Positions 7,749 through 14,550 of a stretch of DNA of 22,702 nt are shown here, one piece after another; the stretch's first letter is position 1; every line of letters begins with the position of its first letter. The stretch covers positions 1 through 22,702 of the forward strand of contig CAKTAM010000022.1 in the NCBI GenBank assembly GCA_934527255.1. Reading direction: 5' to 3'. The translations under genes were made by a program, and so were the position numbers. Below the pieces are notes generated by a model. It worked only from the letters and a program-made list of their open reading frames with translations, ran no database searches and was not told the origin of the DNA. Origin of the DNA: an uncultured Oscillospiraceae bacterium. Its GTDB lineage: Bacteria > Bacillota > Clostridia > Oscillospirales > Ruminococcaceae.

Positions 7749-7898
7749 AGTGTTTTGTGCCCGCGTCGGCCCCGCTGTGCGGCGGCTTCATACATATTGC
7801 CGCCGGGCGGCGCGCATACTATCCTGCGTAATGCGCCCCCGGCGCAGTACGCAAGGCTGTACCGCGCCGAAGGGCGCGGCGGGAAAGGAGAAGGACAC

Positions 7899-8078
7899 AT
7901 GGAAAAACAGGGCAGTACGTTTGGGGCGGCAGCGCTGGGTACGCTGGCCGGTATGGCCACCGGCGCGGCGGCCGCCTACGCCATGAGCGGCGACGCCGCG
8001 CTGCTGCGGCGCAACCTGCGCAAAATGGAACGCGGCGCGCAGCGTGCGGTGCACCGGATGGAAAAGCACCTGCGCTGA
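7899..8078 (+). CDS. Small glycine-zipper membrane protein, unknown function
   Basis: 59 residues starting at ATG 7899, with AAAGGAG upstream and an intrinsic terminator just after the stop. Residues 9-29 form one small-residue membrane segment rich in Gly and Ala (GAAALGTLAGMATGAAAAYA), with GxxxG-like spacing. Residues 35-59 form a basic amphipathic helix (LLRRNLRKMERGAQRAVHRM). This resembles small YtxH-like envelope proteins in shape only. It stands alone between trmL (-) and deoD (-). No function can be assigned. Confidence 0.7.
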   Translation: MEKQGSTFGAAALGTLAGMATGAAAAYAMSGDAALLRRNLRKMERGAQRAVHRMEKHLR

Positions 8079-8088
8079 CGCAGGCCCC

Positions 8089-8117
8089 GGAACGGCGGTC
8101 CGGCCGTTCCTTTACTT
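8089..8117 (+). terminator. Intrinsic terminator of the small membrane protein gene
   Basis: GGAACGGC pairs perfectly with GCCGTTCC across a 6-base loop, followed by TTTACTT. Confidence 0.75.
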
Positions 8118-8161
8118 AAAAAACGGCCGCGCATCGCCTTTTGCAGCGGCGGCGCGCGGCC
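8118..8161 (-). terminator. Intrinsic terminator of deoD
   Basis: On the minus strand GGCCGCGC pairs perfectly with GCGCGGCC around a loop that can fold further (GCC/GGC), followed by G and six T. It sits directly against the + strand terminator at 8089-8117, so the convergent units are separated back to back. Confidence 0.8.
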
Positions 8162-8170
8162 AACGGAGGC

Positions 8171-8878
8171 TTAGAAGCGGATGGCGGTATCCAGCCCGAC
8201 GGTGATCATGCTGTTCAGGCTGCGCTCGCGGGCGGCCGCGTCGATCTCCTCGCCGGTGATCACGCTGTCGCTGACGCTGCAGATGGCCAGCGCACGGCGG
8301 CGGTAATGCGCCGCGATGGTGTACAGGGCGGCGGCCTCCATCTCCACGCCCAGCACGCCGTATTCCTTCCAGCTGCCTGCGCCGGGGGCGGTCATCTCGC
8401 TGTAGAACATATCGCTGGATTTCAGCAGCCCGGTAAACGAGCGGATGCCTTTTTCCTTGGCGATGTCGTAGGCGGTGCGCAGCAGGTCGAAGTCGGCGAT
8501 GGGGGCGTAGTTGCCCGGGAAAATGTAGCTGAGAAAAGCGTTGTCGGTGCAGGCGCCCTGCGCAAGGATCAGGTCGCGCAGGCCGATGTCCTCACGCATG
8601 CTGCCGCAGGTGCCCACGCGCACCAGCGTCTGTACGTCATATTCCTTGATCAGCTCGGTCACATAGATGCTGATGGAGGGAATGCCCATGCCGGTGCCCA
8701 TGACCGAGACGGGCACGCCCTGATAGGTGCCGGTATAGCCCAGCATGCCGCGGACGTTGTTGAACTGAACGGCATCCTTCAGAAAGTTTTCGGCAATGTA
8801 TTTGGCGCGCAGGGGGTCGCCCGGCAGAAGAATGCGGGGGGCGATGCTTCCGGCTTTGGCTTCGATGTGTGTGCTCAT
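8171..8878 (-). CDS. deoD: Purine-nucleoside phosphorylase DeoD
   Basis: 235 residues, the normal size of the hexameric DeoD type. It cleaves purine (deoxy)ribonucleosides with phosphate to free base and (deoxy)ribose-1-phosphate for salvage. Visible motifs: LLPGDPLRAKYIAE (17-30) at the phosphate site, MGTGMGIPS (60-68), VRVGTCGSM (87-95), GVEMEAAALY (177-186) for ribose binding, and SDSVITGEE (203-211) holding the catalytic aspartate. ATG 8878 has AAGGA upstream. The frame stays open far upstream through the divergent gene region, but nothing there resembles DeoD. Its promoter and a palindrome lie at 8907-8968. Confidence 0.96.
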   Translation of the reverse strand: MSTHIEAKAGSIAPRILLPGDPLRAKYIAENFLKDAVQFNNVRGMLGYTGTYQGVPVSVMGTGMGIPSISIYVTELIKEYDVQTLVRVGTCGSMREDIGLRDLILAQGACTDNAFLSYIFPGNYAPIADFDLLRTAYDIAKEKGIRSFTGLLKSSDMFYSEMTAPGAGSWKEYGVLGVEMEAAALYTIAAHYRRRALAICSVSDSVITGEEIDAAARERSLNSMITVGLDTAIRF

Positions 8879-8906
8879 GGCTTCAGGTTCCTTTCTTTTG
8901 TGGTTG

Positions 8907-8929
8907 GCTTTGCCGACGGTCGGCAAGGC
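8907..8929. promoter_or_regulatory. Palindromic operator candidate in the deoD start region
   Basis: A perfect inverted repeat, TTGCCGAC-G-GTCGGCAA (8910-8926), extends to 11-bp arms with one mismatch (8907-8929). It begins about 11 bp downstream of the deoD -10 box, at or just after the expected transcription start, a usual place for a repressor operator. Confidence 0.55.
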
Positions 8930-8939
8930 GCTTTTTATC

Positions 8940-8968
8940 AGTATACCAAATTTGCGGGCATTTGTCAG
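8940..8968 (-). promoter_or_regulatory. Promoter of deoD
   Basis: On the minus strand CTGACA (8968-8963), a 17-bp spacer ending in TGG (extended -10), then TATACT (8945-8940). The spacing is ideal and both boxes match five of six consensus bases. Confidence 0.75.
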
Positions 8969-9030
8969 CGCTTTTGGCAAAAAAACGCGGGCCGCCGCCG
9001 CTTTTGCCCCAAATGCCCGAAGAACGCCCT

Positions 9031-9105
9031 TTTGCGGCAGCAAAACTTGCGGCAGCAAAACTTGCGGCAGCAAAACTTGCGGCAGCAAAACTTGCGGCAG
9101 CAAAA
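9031..9105. repeat. Five tandem copies of a 15-bp repeat
   Basis: Four identical units CTTGCGGCAGCAAAA (9046-9105) follow one that differs only in its first base (9031-9045). Each unit contains the small dyad TTGC-ggca-GCAA, and the first forms TTTTGC-ggca-GCAAAA. The array lies between the divergent deoD and TIM-barrel gene promoters. It could be a variable-number repeat or a row of protein-binding sites. Confidence 0.9.
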
Positions 9106-9126
9106 CCGAAAATTTGCGCGGCGGCC

Positions 9127-9155
9127 TTTTCATTTTTGGCCCGATATGGTATGCT
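9127..9155 (+). promoter_or_regulatory. Promoter of the TIM-barrel gene
   Basis: TTTTCA (9127-9132), 17-bp spacer, TGG plus TATGCT (9150-9155). A palindrome, GCTTCT-atcaa-AGAAGC (9153-9169), overlaps the -10 and start site and may be an operator. Confidence 0.6.
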
Positions 9156-9190
9156 TCTATCAAAGAAGCTTGCAGCAGGGGGAAAAACAG

Positions 9191-9964
9191 ATGTCCATGA
9201 CCGTTTCGGTATGTCTGGATGCGCTGTGCCCGCAGCTGGCGGCGCCGCAGGCGGTGCGGCTGCTGGCCGGGCAGGGCGTGCGCGCCGTTGAGTTCTGGAG
9301 CTGGCAGAACAAGGACTGTGCGGCGCTGGCCGCCGCCTGTGCCGAAACCGGCGTGCAGGTGGCGGGCATGTGCACCGCCAGCTTTGCACTGACGGATCCG
9401 GCCCGTCGGCCGGAATTTCTGGCCGGGCTGGCAGCCAGCCTGCCGGTGGCCGCGCAGCTGGGCTGCCGCCTGCTGATCACGCAGGCCGGGCCGGATACCG
9501 GCACGGCCCGGGCCGCGCAGCATGCCAGTATTGTGCAGGGGCTGCGCGCTGCCGCGCCGCTGCTGGCGCAGGCGGGCGTGACGCTGGCCGTTGAGCCGCT
9601 CAACACCCGGCGCGATCATCCGGATGCCTACCTTTCCTCCTCGCAGGAGGCCTTTGAGCTGGTGCGCGAGGCGGACAGTCCCTTTGTTCGGGTGCTGTTT
9701 GACATTTACCACCAGCAGGTGACGGAAGGGGACATTCTGACGCATCTGCTGCCCCACCTGCCGGAGGTGGCGCATCTTCATGCGGCGGCGACGCCGGGGC
9801 GAGGGCCGCTGTTCACCGGCGAGCTGCACTATCCCCGGCTGCTGCAGCGGGTGGCGCAGGCCGGGTATACCGGCTGTGTCGGACTGGAGTATACTTGTAC
9901 CGGCGGCCTGCTGGAGGATCTGCAGCGTGACCTGTACGAGCTGCGCGCGGCAGGTCTGCATTAA
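9191..9964 (+). CDS. Hydroxypyruvate-isomerase-like TIM-barrel protein
   Basis: 257 residues, close to the usual Hyi length. It belongs to the xylose isomerase-like TIM-barrel superfamily, whose members isomerise or epimerise small sugars or keto acids with a divalent metal. Likely metal ligands are E135 (AVEPLNT), D171 (LFDIYH), H197 (HLHAA) and E233 (GLEY). The segment HLHAAATPGRGPLFTGELHY (195-214) corresponds to the Hyi PGRxxPxxGE signature but is diverged, so the substrate may differ from hydroxypyruvate. Start ATG 9191 follows AGGGGG; a second ATG at 9197 is possible. A peptidase gene follows 90 bp downstream with no terminator between. Confidence 0.82.
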   Translation: MSMTVSVCLDALCPQLAAPQAVRLLAGQGVRAVEFWSWQNKDCAALAAACAETGVQVAGMCTASFALTDPARRPEFLAGLAASLPVAAQLGCRLLITQAGPDTGTARAAQHASIVQGLRAAAPLLAQAGVTLAVEPLNTRRDHPDAYLSSSQEAFELVREADSPFVRVLFDIYHQQVTEGDILTHLLPHLPEVAHLHAAATPGRGPLFTGELHYPRLLQRVAQAGYTGCVGLEYTCTGGLLEDLQRDLYELRAAGLH

Positions 9965-10054
9965 GTGGCGAAGGCCCGCCCTGCAGGCGGGGCGCGGCGG
10001 AGAAACAGAGGAATACAGGCGTTCGGCGGCAGTCGGATGCAGAAAGGCTATGCT

Positions 10055-11743
10055 ATGAAGTATCATCAGCGAATATTGGCCGCAGTGCTGTGCATCTGCC
10101 TGAGCGTTGGGCTGGCCGGGTGCGGCAGCGGCAATCTCACCTTTGAAGAACCTGGCGGCGGACAGCGCCCGCAGCAGACGGTGACGCCGCCCTCGCAGCG
10201 CGAGGTGGTGGACTGCAGCGTGCTGACGGCCCAGCCCTTTGATGCCGAGGCGTTTCTGGCGCGGGTGGAGGCCGCCCGCGCCCTGCTGCAGCAGAAGGAC
10301 AGCGGCGAGCAGATCCTGCAGGAGTATCGCGAGCTGACGGCGCTGTTGAGGGAGGCATTGACGCAGTACACCGTCAGCGAGATCAATTATTATCTGGACA
10401 GTGGCAGCGAAGAGCTGCAGCAGGCCAGCGCGCAGGCGTATACGGCCGTCAACGACTGCAACGATGCCTACAGCGTTTTTCTCAGTGAGCTGAGCAATTC
10501 CGATTACAGCGGCGCATATGCCGATGAGGTCGGCAGCGCCAACGCCGCCGTGTTTCAGAACTATGAGGCGCAGACGGAGGAGCAAAAGACGCTGCTGGAT
10601 CGGGAAAAAGAGCTGGAGGACGAATACACCGCGCTGGCCGGAGAAAGCTATGACACCTATGAAGCCACCGCACAGGTGATGGCACCGCTGTATGTCGAGC
10701 TGATCGATGTGCGCAACCGGCTGGCGGAAAGCTATGGTTATGACGACTATCCGACCTATGCCTATGAGACAACGTATGGGCGCAGTTACACCCCGGCCGA
10801 TGCCCGCGGACTGGAGGAAAACGTCAAGGATGGGCTGGCCAAGCGCTATGTGCGCCTGATGCTGAACATAACGGAGGAGGACTATGCCGCTCTGTACCGC
10901 TACCCGGACGCCAGCGAGGAAAACCTGCTGGCTCTGATGCGGCAGTATCTGCCGCAGATGGATGCAGGCTTTGACGAAGCGTTGGAGTATATGCTGGCCT
11001 GCCATGCGTACGACATCGCCTACAGCGACAGCAAGTATGACGCCAGCTTTACCACCATGCTGTACAGCTGGAACGTGCCGTACCTTTTCAGTCAGCCCAA
11101 CCCCGACAGTCAGGCCGATTCGCTGGATACGCTGGTACACGAGTTCGGGCACTATTACGCCTACCTGAATGACCCCACCTATGCCAGCGATGACGGGTTT
11201 GTCTATTCCGCTGACAACATTGATGTGGCAGAGATCCATTCCACGGCGCTGGAGCTGCTGTTTTTGCGCAACTACCCCGAGCTGTACGGCGATGACGCCG
11301 AGCCGCTGCGGCGGATGGTGCTGACCGATATTCTCAGCAACGTGGTCATGGGCTGCATTTTTGACGAATTCCAGCAGCGGGTCTACACGCAGGAGGATTT
11401 GCAGCCGGAGGATGTCAGCGAAATTTTCCACGACGTTTTTCTGGATTATATGGGCGATATCTATATTGACGATTATGCCTATTATATGTGGAGTGTGGTC
11501 AACCACAACTTTGACGCCCCCCTGTACTACATCAGCTATGGCGTGTCGGCACTGGCGGCTTTTCAGATCTGGGAGACCTCGCTGGAGGACCCCGACGCCG
11601 CCCTGCAGCAGTATCTGGAGCTGACGGCATGGGGCACGGATGTTGATTTTCAGGCCCTGCTGAAGAAGTGCGGCATGCAGGATGTGTTCGACGACGAGTT
11701 TTTGACCGGGCTCAGCCGTACGCTGCGTTCCGAGCTGCAGTAA
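10055..11743 (+). CDS. Lipoprotein M3-family-like zinc metallopeptidase (oligoendopeptidase F type)
   Basis: 562 residues. The N-terminus is a lipoprotein signal: positive MKYHQR, a hydrophobic core, and the lipobox LAGC with Cys23. A low-complexity spacer follows (24-55), so the enzyme should be anchored outside the membrane. The zinc site is HEFGH (362-366, in LDTLVHEFGHYYAY) with third ligand E393 in VAEIHSTALE, as in M3 peptidases. The upstream helical part (60-330) and the C-terminal part fit the PepF-like fold. M3 enzymes are usually cytosolic, so the lipid anchor is notable. ATG 10055 has GAAAGG 7 bases upstream; an ATG at 10037 lacks this. It may share a transcript with the TIM-barrel gene. 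Confidence 0.88.
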   Translation: MKYHQRILAAVLCICLSVGLAGCGSGNLTFEEPGGGQRPQQTVTPPSQREVVDCSVLTAQPFDAEAFLARVEAARALLQQKDSGEQILQEYRELTALLREALTQYTVSEINYYLDSGSEELQQASAQAYTAVNDCNDAYSVFLSELSNSDYSGAYADEVGSANAAVFQNYEAQTEEQKTLLDREKELEDEYTALAGESYDTYEATAQVMAPLYVELIDVRNRLAESYGYDDYPTYAYETTYGRSYTPADARGLEENVKDGLAKRYVRLMLNITEEDYAALYRYPDASEENLLALMRQYLPQMDAGFDEALEYMLACHAYDIAYSDSKYDASFTTMLYSWNVPYLFSQPNPDSQADSLDTLVHEFGHYYAYLNDPTYASDDGFVYSADNIDVAEIHSTALELLFLRNYPELYGDDAEPLRRMVLTDILSNVVMGCIFDEFQQRVYTQEDLQPEDVSEIFHDVFLDYMGDIYIDDYAYYMWSVVNHNFDAPLYYISYGVSALAAFQIWETSLEDPDAALQQYLELTAWGTDVDFQALLKKCGMQDVFDDEFLTGLSRTLRSELQ

Positions 11744-11885
11744 AGCGCGGCGGGCACGCACTGCCCCGGCAGAGCCCCCAGCAAAAGTGCGGCGGGCGGC
11801 GCCTGCGGCTTTGTGGTGTTTTTGGATGGGGACAGGCCCCAAAAGCGCACCCAAAAAATGCCCGCCCAAAAGACGGGAAGAAAAA

Positions 11886-11919
11886 ACAGGCGTCCGCAAG
11901 GCTGCGGGCGTCTGTTTTT
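11886..11919 (+). terminator. Bidirectional intrinsic terminator after the peptidase gene
   Basis: A 13-bp stem (11886-11898 with 11903-11915, two G-T wobbles) and loop AGGC are followed by a T run on the + strand. A run of A before the stem gives six T on the minus strand too. Confidence 0.85.
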
Positions 11920-12009
11920 GGTATACGGCAGGGGGAAAGGCAGCGCGGCAGGCCGTGCCAGAGAGGGCCGCCGCTGCAGCGCTGCCGTATGCGGAAGCCC
12001 ATAAAACGG
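11920..12009. other. Short GC-rich island between two terminators, with competing inverted repeats
   Basis: ATACGGCAG (11923-11931) pairs perfectly with CTGCCGTAT (11982-11990), while GGCAGCGC (11939-11946) pairs perfectly with GCGCTGCC (11979-11986). The two right arms overlap, so the stems exclude each other. No gene is visible. The whole 344-bp gap 11744-12087 otherwise holds only the two terminators. Confidence 0.4.
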
Positions 12010-12043
12010 AAAAGACCGTCTGCGGCAGTGCAGCCGGTCTTTT
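12010..12043 (-). terminator. Bidirectional intrinsic terminator after the AEC transporter gene
   Basis: AAAAGACCG pairs perfectly with CGGTCTTTT, with CTGC/GCAG stacked inside and a 6-base loop. T runs are present on both strands. Confidence 0.85.
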
Positions 12044-12087
12044 GAAAAATGCGGCGGCCCTTTTGACAGGCTGCGCCCGCCCCGGCG

Positions 12088-13074
12088 TCAGACGGCCAGC
12101 AGCAGGCTGCCCAGCGCGACCATCAGCGGCACCGTCAGCAGGGCGGACAGCGTGCTGACAACGACGGTGCGGGTGGCGCGCTCCTGCTCCGGCTGCGGCG
12201 CATGGTAGCGCAGCGCCATCACGCTGACCAGCATGGCCACCGGGCAGGCAGCCTCGATGTAAACCGAAAAAAGCAGCGTGGGCGGCAGCGGCAGGCATCT
12301 GGTCAGCAGCAGCCAGACCAGCGGCAGAACCACCTGCCGCAGCCCGGCCAGCGGAAGCACCCGCAGCAGCCCGGCATCCAGCTTCCAGTGTGCCTGAAAA
12401 ATGTTGACGCCCAGCACCAGCATGGCCAACGGGGTGTTCAGGGCACGCAGCGCCTCCAGCACGCTTTGCAGCGGCAGCAGAACATGCTGCAGCCCGGGCG
12501 CGGCCAGCACCGCCGCCGAAGTCGGCCACAGCCGCAGGGCAAAAACCGCCAGCCCGGCCAGCGCCGCCACGCAGGCGGGCTGGGTGAGAAGGCCGCGCAG
12601 ACGGGCCTTTTGCCCGCGGTGAAACTGCGCGCTGCCCCAGGTCCACAGCAGCACATTGCTGCACATGACGTTGACCGAAGCATAAAAGACGCCGATCTCG
12701 CCGAATAGCGCCTGCACCACCGGAAGACCGAAAAAGCCGTTGTTGGTGAAAACCGTGCAGGCGCGCGAAACGGCCGTGTGCGCATCCGCCCCGCCCTTTG
12801 TGCGGAACAGAAGTGCCGCGGCGGCCATGCCGAAGCCATAGCTGGCCAGGCACAGCGCGGTGGCCATGCCCAGCAGGCGCAGGTTTTCCCGGTTGGCCTC
12901 CAGCGTGACAAAGGCGCTGAAAATGACGGCCGGAATGACGCAGCCGGTCAAAACCGTGCTCAGCTGGGCGTTGCCCTGCGCCGTCAGTATGCCGCGGCGT
13001 GCCAGCACCCAGCCAATGGCGATCAGCAGCGCCATAACGCAGATCTGTCGAAAGACGACCAGTGTGACCGACAT
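12088..13074 (-). CDS. AEC (auxin efflux carrier) family transporter
   Basis: 328 residues with about ten membrane segments, the normal size and layout for the AEC/PIN-like family (for example 8-24, 40-58, 65-88, 120-142, 165-180, 220-245, 250-275, 300-325). The N-terminal half contains CVIPAVIFSAF (45-55) and, later, FTNNGFFGLPVV, both characteristic of the family. In bacteria members carry malate, other organic acids or unknown solutes, so the substrate here cannot be named. ATG 13074 follows AAGGAGG; an upstream ATG at 13131 has no such site. It lies 124 bp after cinA in the same direction and may be read from it. Confidence 0.88.
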   Translation of the reverse strand: MSVTLVVFRQICVMALLIAIGWVLARRGILTAQGNAQLSTVLTGCVIPAVIFSAFVTLEANRENLRLLGMATALCLASYGFGMAAAALLFRTKGGADAHTAVSRACTVFTNNGFFGLPVVQALFGEIGVFYASVNVMCSNVLLWTWGSAQFHRGQKARLRGLLTQPACVAALAGLAVFALRLWPTSAAVLAAPGLQHVLLPLQSVLEALRALNTPLAMLVLGVNIFQAHWKLDAGLLRVLPLAGLRQVVLPLVWLLLTRCLPLPPTLLFSVYIEAACPVAMLVSVMALRYHAPQPEQERATRTVVVSTLSALLTVPLMVALGSLLLAV

Positions 13075-13198
13075 AGGGCCTCCTTTTTCGGTGGGAATGA
13101 GGAAACGGCGGCGCCGTGAAAAGCGAAACACTGCCGCAGACTGTGCGCAGCAGGCGGAGAGGTCAGGCAGGAAAAGGGTGCTGCCGCACGCCGTCTGT

Positions 13199-14476
13199 TT
13201 ACGGCTGGGCGGGGCAGGTATCCTCTAACGGAAGTCCCAGCACGGCGCGGCGCACCAGATCCAGCGCAGCCTGTGCGGCGCGCCAGCGCACCTCATCCCG
13301 GCTGCGGCCGGGCAGATACAGCCGCAGCACGCGGCAGCGGACACCGTCGGGCCGGGCATCGTACAGGCCGATGAACACCGTACCGACCGGTATACCGGGC
13401 AGCGCGCCCCCCGGCCCGGCAATGCCGGTAATGCCGACGGCAAGGTCGGCCCCGGCCAACGCCGCGGCCCCCCGCGCCATCTGGGCGGCGACGGACGCGC
13501 TGTACACCGTGTGCGTCGCCAGCGTTTCGGCACGCACCCCCAACAGCTTCTGCTTGATGGCCTCGCTGTAGCTGACAATGCCGCAGTCAAAGGCCTCCGA
13601 GGCGCCGGGTACCGAGGTCAGGCGCTGGGCCAGCAGGCCGCCGGTGCAGCTTTCGGCACAGGTCAGCCGCAGGCCGCGGCGGCGCAGCAGCGCAAGGACG
13701 GTGGCCTCCAGCGTGCTGCCGTCGGTGGAATAAACGGCGCTGCCAAGCGTCTGGCACAGCTGCTGTACCGCCGCATCGGCCAGCGCGGCGGCTGCGGTAC
13801 GGTCGGCGGCGCGCGCCGTCACGCGGATGTGCACCTCGCCCGTTTTGGCATACAGGGCCACGGTAGGGTTATCGGCGTTCAGCTGCCGGGCAAGGCGGTC
13901 GTCCAGCTCGCTTTCCGGCACACCGACAACATGCAGCCAGCGGCTGACCAGCGCGGCCTGCTGCCGACTGCGCAGCCAGGGCAGCACCTGCCGCTCAAAC
14001 ATGGGCCGCAGCTCGGAGGGCGGGCCGGGCAGCAAAACGGCCCAGCGGTCGCCGTCGTGCAGCAAAATGCCCGGCGCGGTGCCGTTGTCGTTGACAAATT
14101 TTCCGCCGTGGGCAGGCACCAGCGCCTGCCGGGCGTTGTTGGGGGTCATGGGCAGCCCGCGTGCGGCAAAATAATCCTGCAGGCGGGCAAGCTCCTGCTT
14201 GTCTTCCACCAGCGTGTCGCCAAAGACGGCGGCAGCCGTCTGCTTGGTCAGGTCGTCGGCCGTCGGCCCCAGGCCGCCGCACACCACCAGCAGGGCGCTG
14301 CGTGCCTTGGCCGTGCGCAGCACCCCGGCCAGACGCTCGGCGTTGTCGCCGACCACCGTCTGGTAATGCACGGTCATGCCCAGTGCCGCCAGCTGTTCGG
14401 CCAGATATTGGGCATTGGTGTTCAGAATATTGCCCAGCAGAAGCTCGGTGCCGACGGCAATGATCTCAGCGTTCAA
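13199..14476 (-). CDS. cinA: CinA family nicotinamide mononucleotide deamidase-related protein
   Basis: 425 residues from TTG 14476, normal for two-domain CinA. The N-terminal molybdopterin-binding-like domain (about 2-170) has AEIIAVGTELLLGNI and CGGLGPTADDLT (66-77). The C-terminal CinA domain (about 260-415) has AESCTGGLLAQRL (274-286) with the catalytic serine region, GIVSYSE and VGITGIAGPGG (347-357). It probably hydrolyses NMN to NaMN in pyridine nucleotide recycling. TTG is chosen because GGGAGG lies 10 bases before it and the resulting MNAEIIAVGTE matches the family N-terminus; ATG 14485 has that site only one base away. It follows thiI across a terminator-like hairpin. Confidence 0.93.
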   Translation of the reverse strand: MNAEIIAVGTELLLGNILNTNAQYLAEQLAALGMTVHYQTVVGDNAERLAGVLRTAKARSALLVVCGGLGPTADDLTKQTAAAVFGDTLVEDKQELARLQDYFAARGLPMTPNNARQALVPAHGGKFVNDNGTAPGILLHDGDRWAVLLPGPPSELRPMFERQVLPWLRSRQQAALVSRWLHVVGVPESELDDRLARQLNADNPTVALYAKTGEVHIRVTARAADRTAAAALADAAVQQLCQTLGSAVYSTDGSTLEATVLALLRRRGLRLTCAESCTGGLLAQRLTSVPGASEAFDCGIVSYSEAIKQKLLGVRAETLATHTVYSASVAAQMARGAAALAGADLAVGITGIAGPGGALPGIPVGTVFIGLYDARPDGVRCRVLRLYLPGRSRDEVRWRAAQAALDLVRRAVLGLPLEDTCPAQP

Positions 14477-14494
14477 GGTTTCCATCCCTCCCGG

Positions 14495-14527
14495 AAAAAG
14501 GCGGCGTCCGCCGATGCGGCCGCCGCC
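14495..14527 (-). terminator. Intrinsic terminator between thiI and cinA (possible attenuator)
   Basis: On the minus strand GGCGGC pairs with GCCGCC, with CCGC-atcg-GCGG stacked inside, followed by five T (14499-14495). The T run directly adjoins the cinA ribosome binding site. No promoter fits between it and cinA, so cinA would depend on read-through. Confidence 0.7.
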
Positions 14528-14550
14528 AGTGTCACGGCCGCGCCGTGCGG

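Noticed and set aside
9031..9105. CRISPR array
   Set aside because: The units are 15 bp and directly contiguous with no spacers, and no cas gene is present.
9965..10054. Terminator between the TIM-barrel and peptidase genes
   Set aside because: A CCCGCC/GGCGGG hairpin is present just after the stop, but no T run follows.
8171..12853. Single minus-strand open frame of 1560 codons ending in DeoD
   Set aside because: Only the last 235 residues resemble a protein family. The upstream part runs antisense to the TIM-barrel and peptidase genes and through the tandem repeat. A promoter and ribosome binding site lie before ATG 8878.
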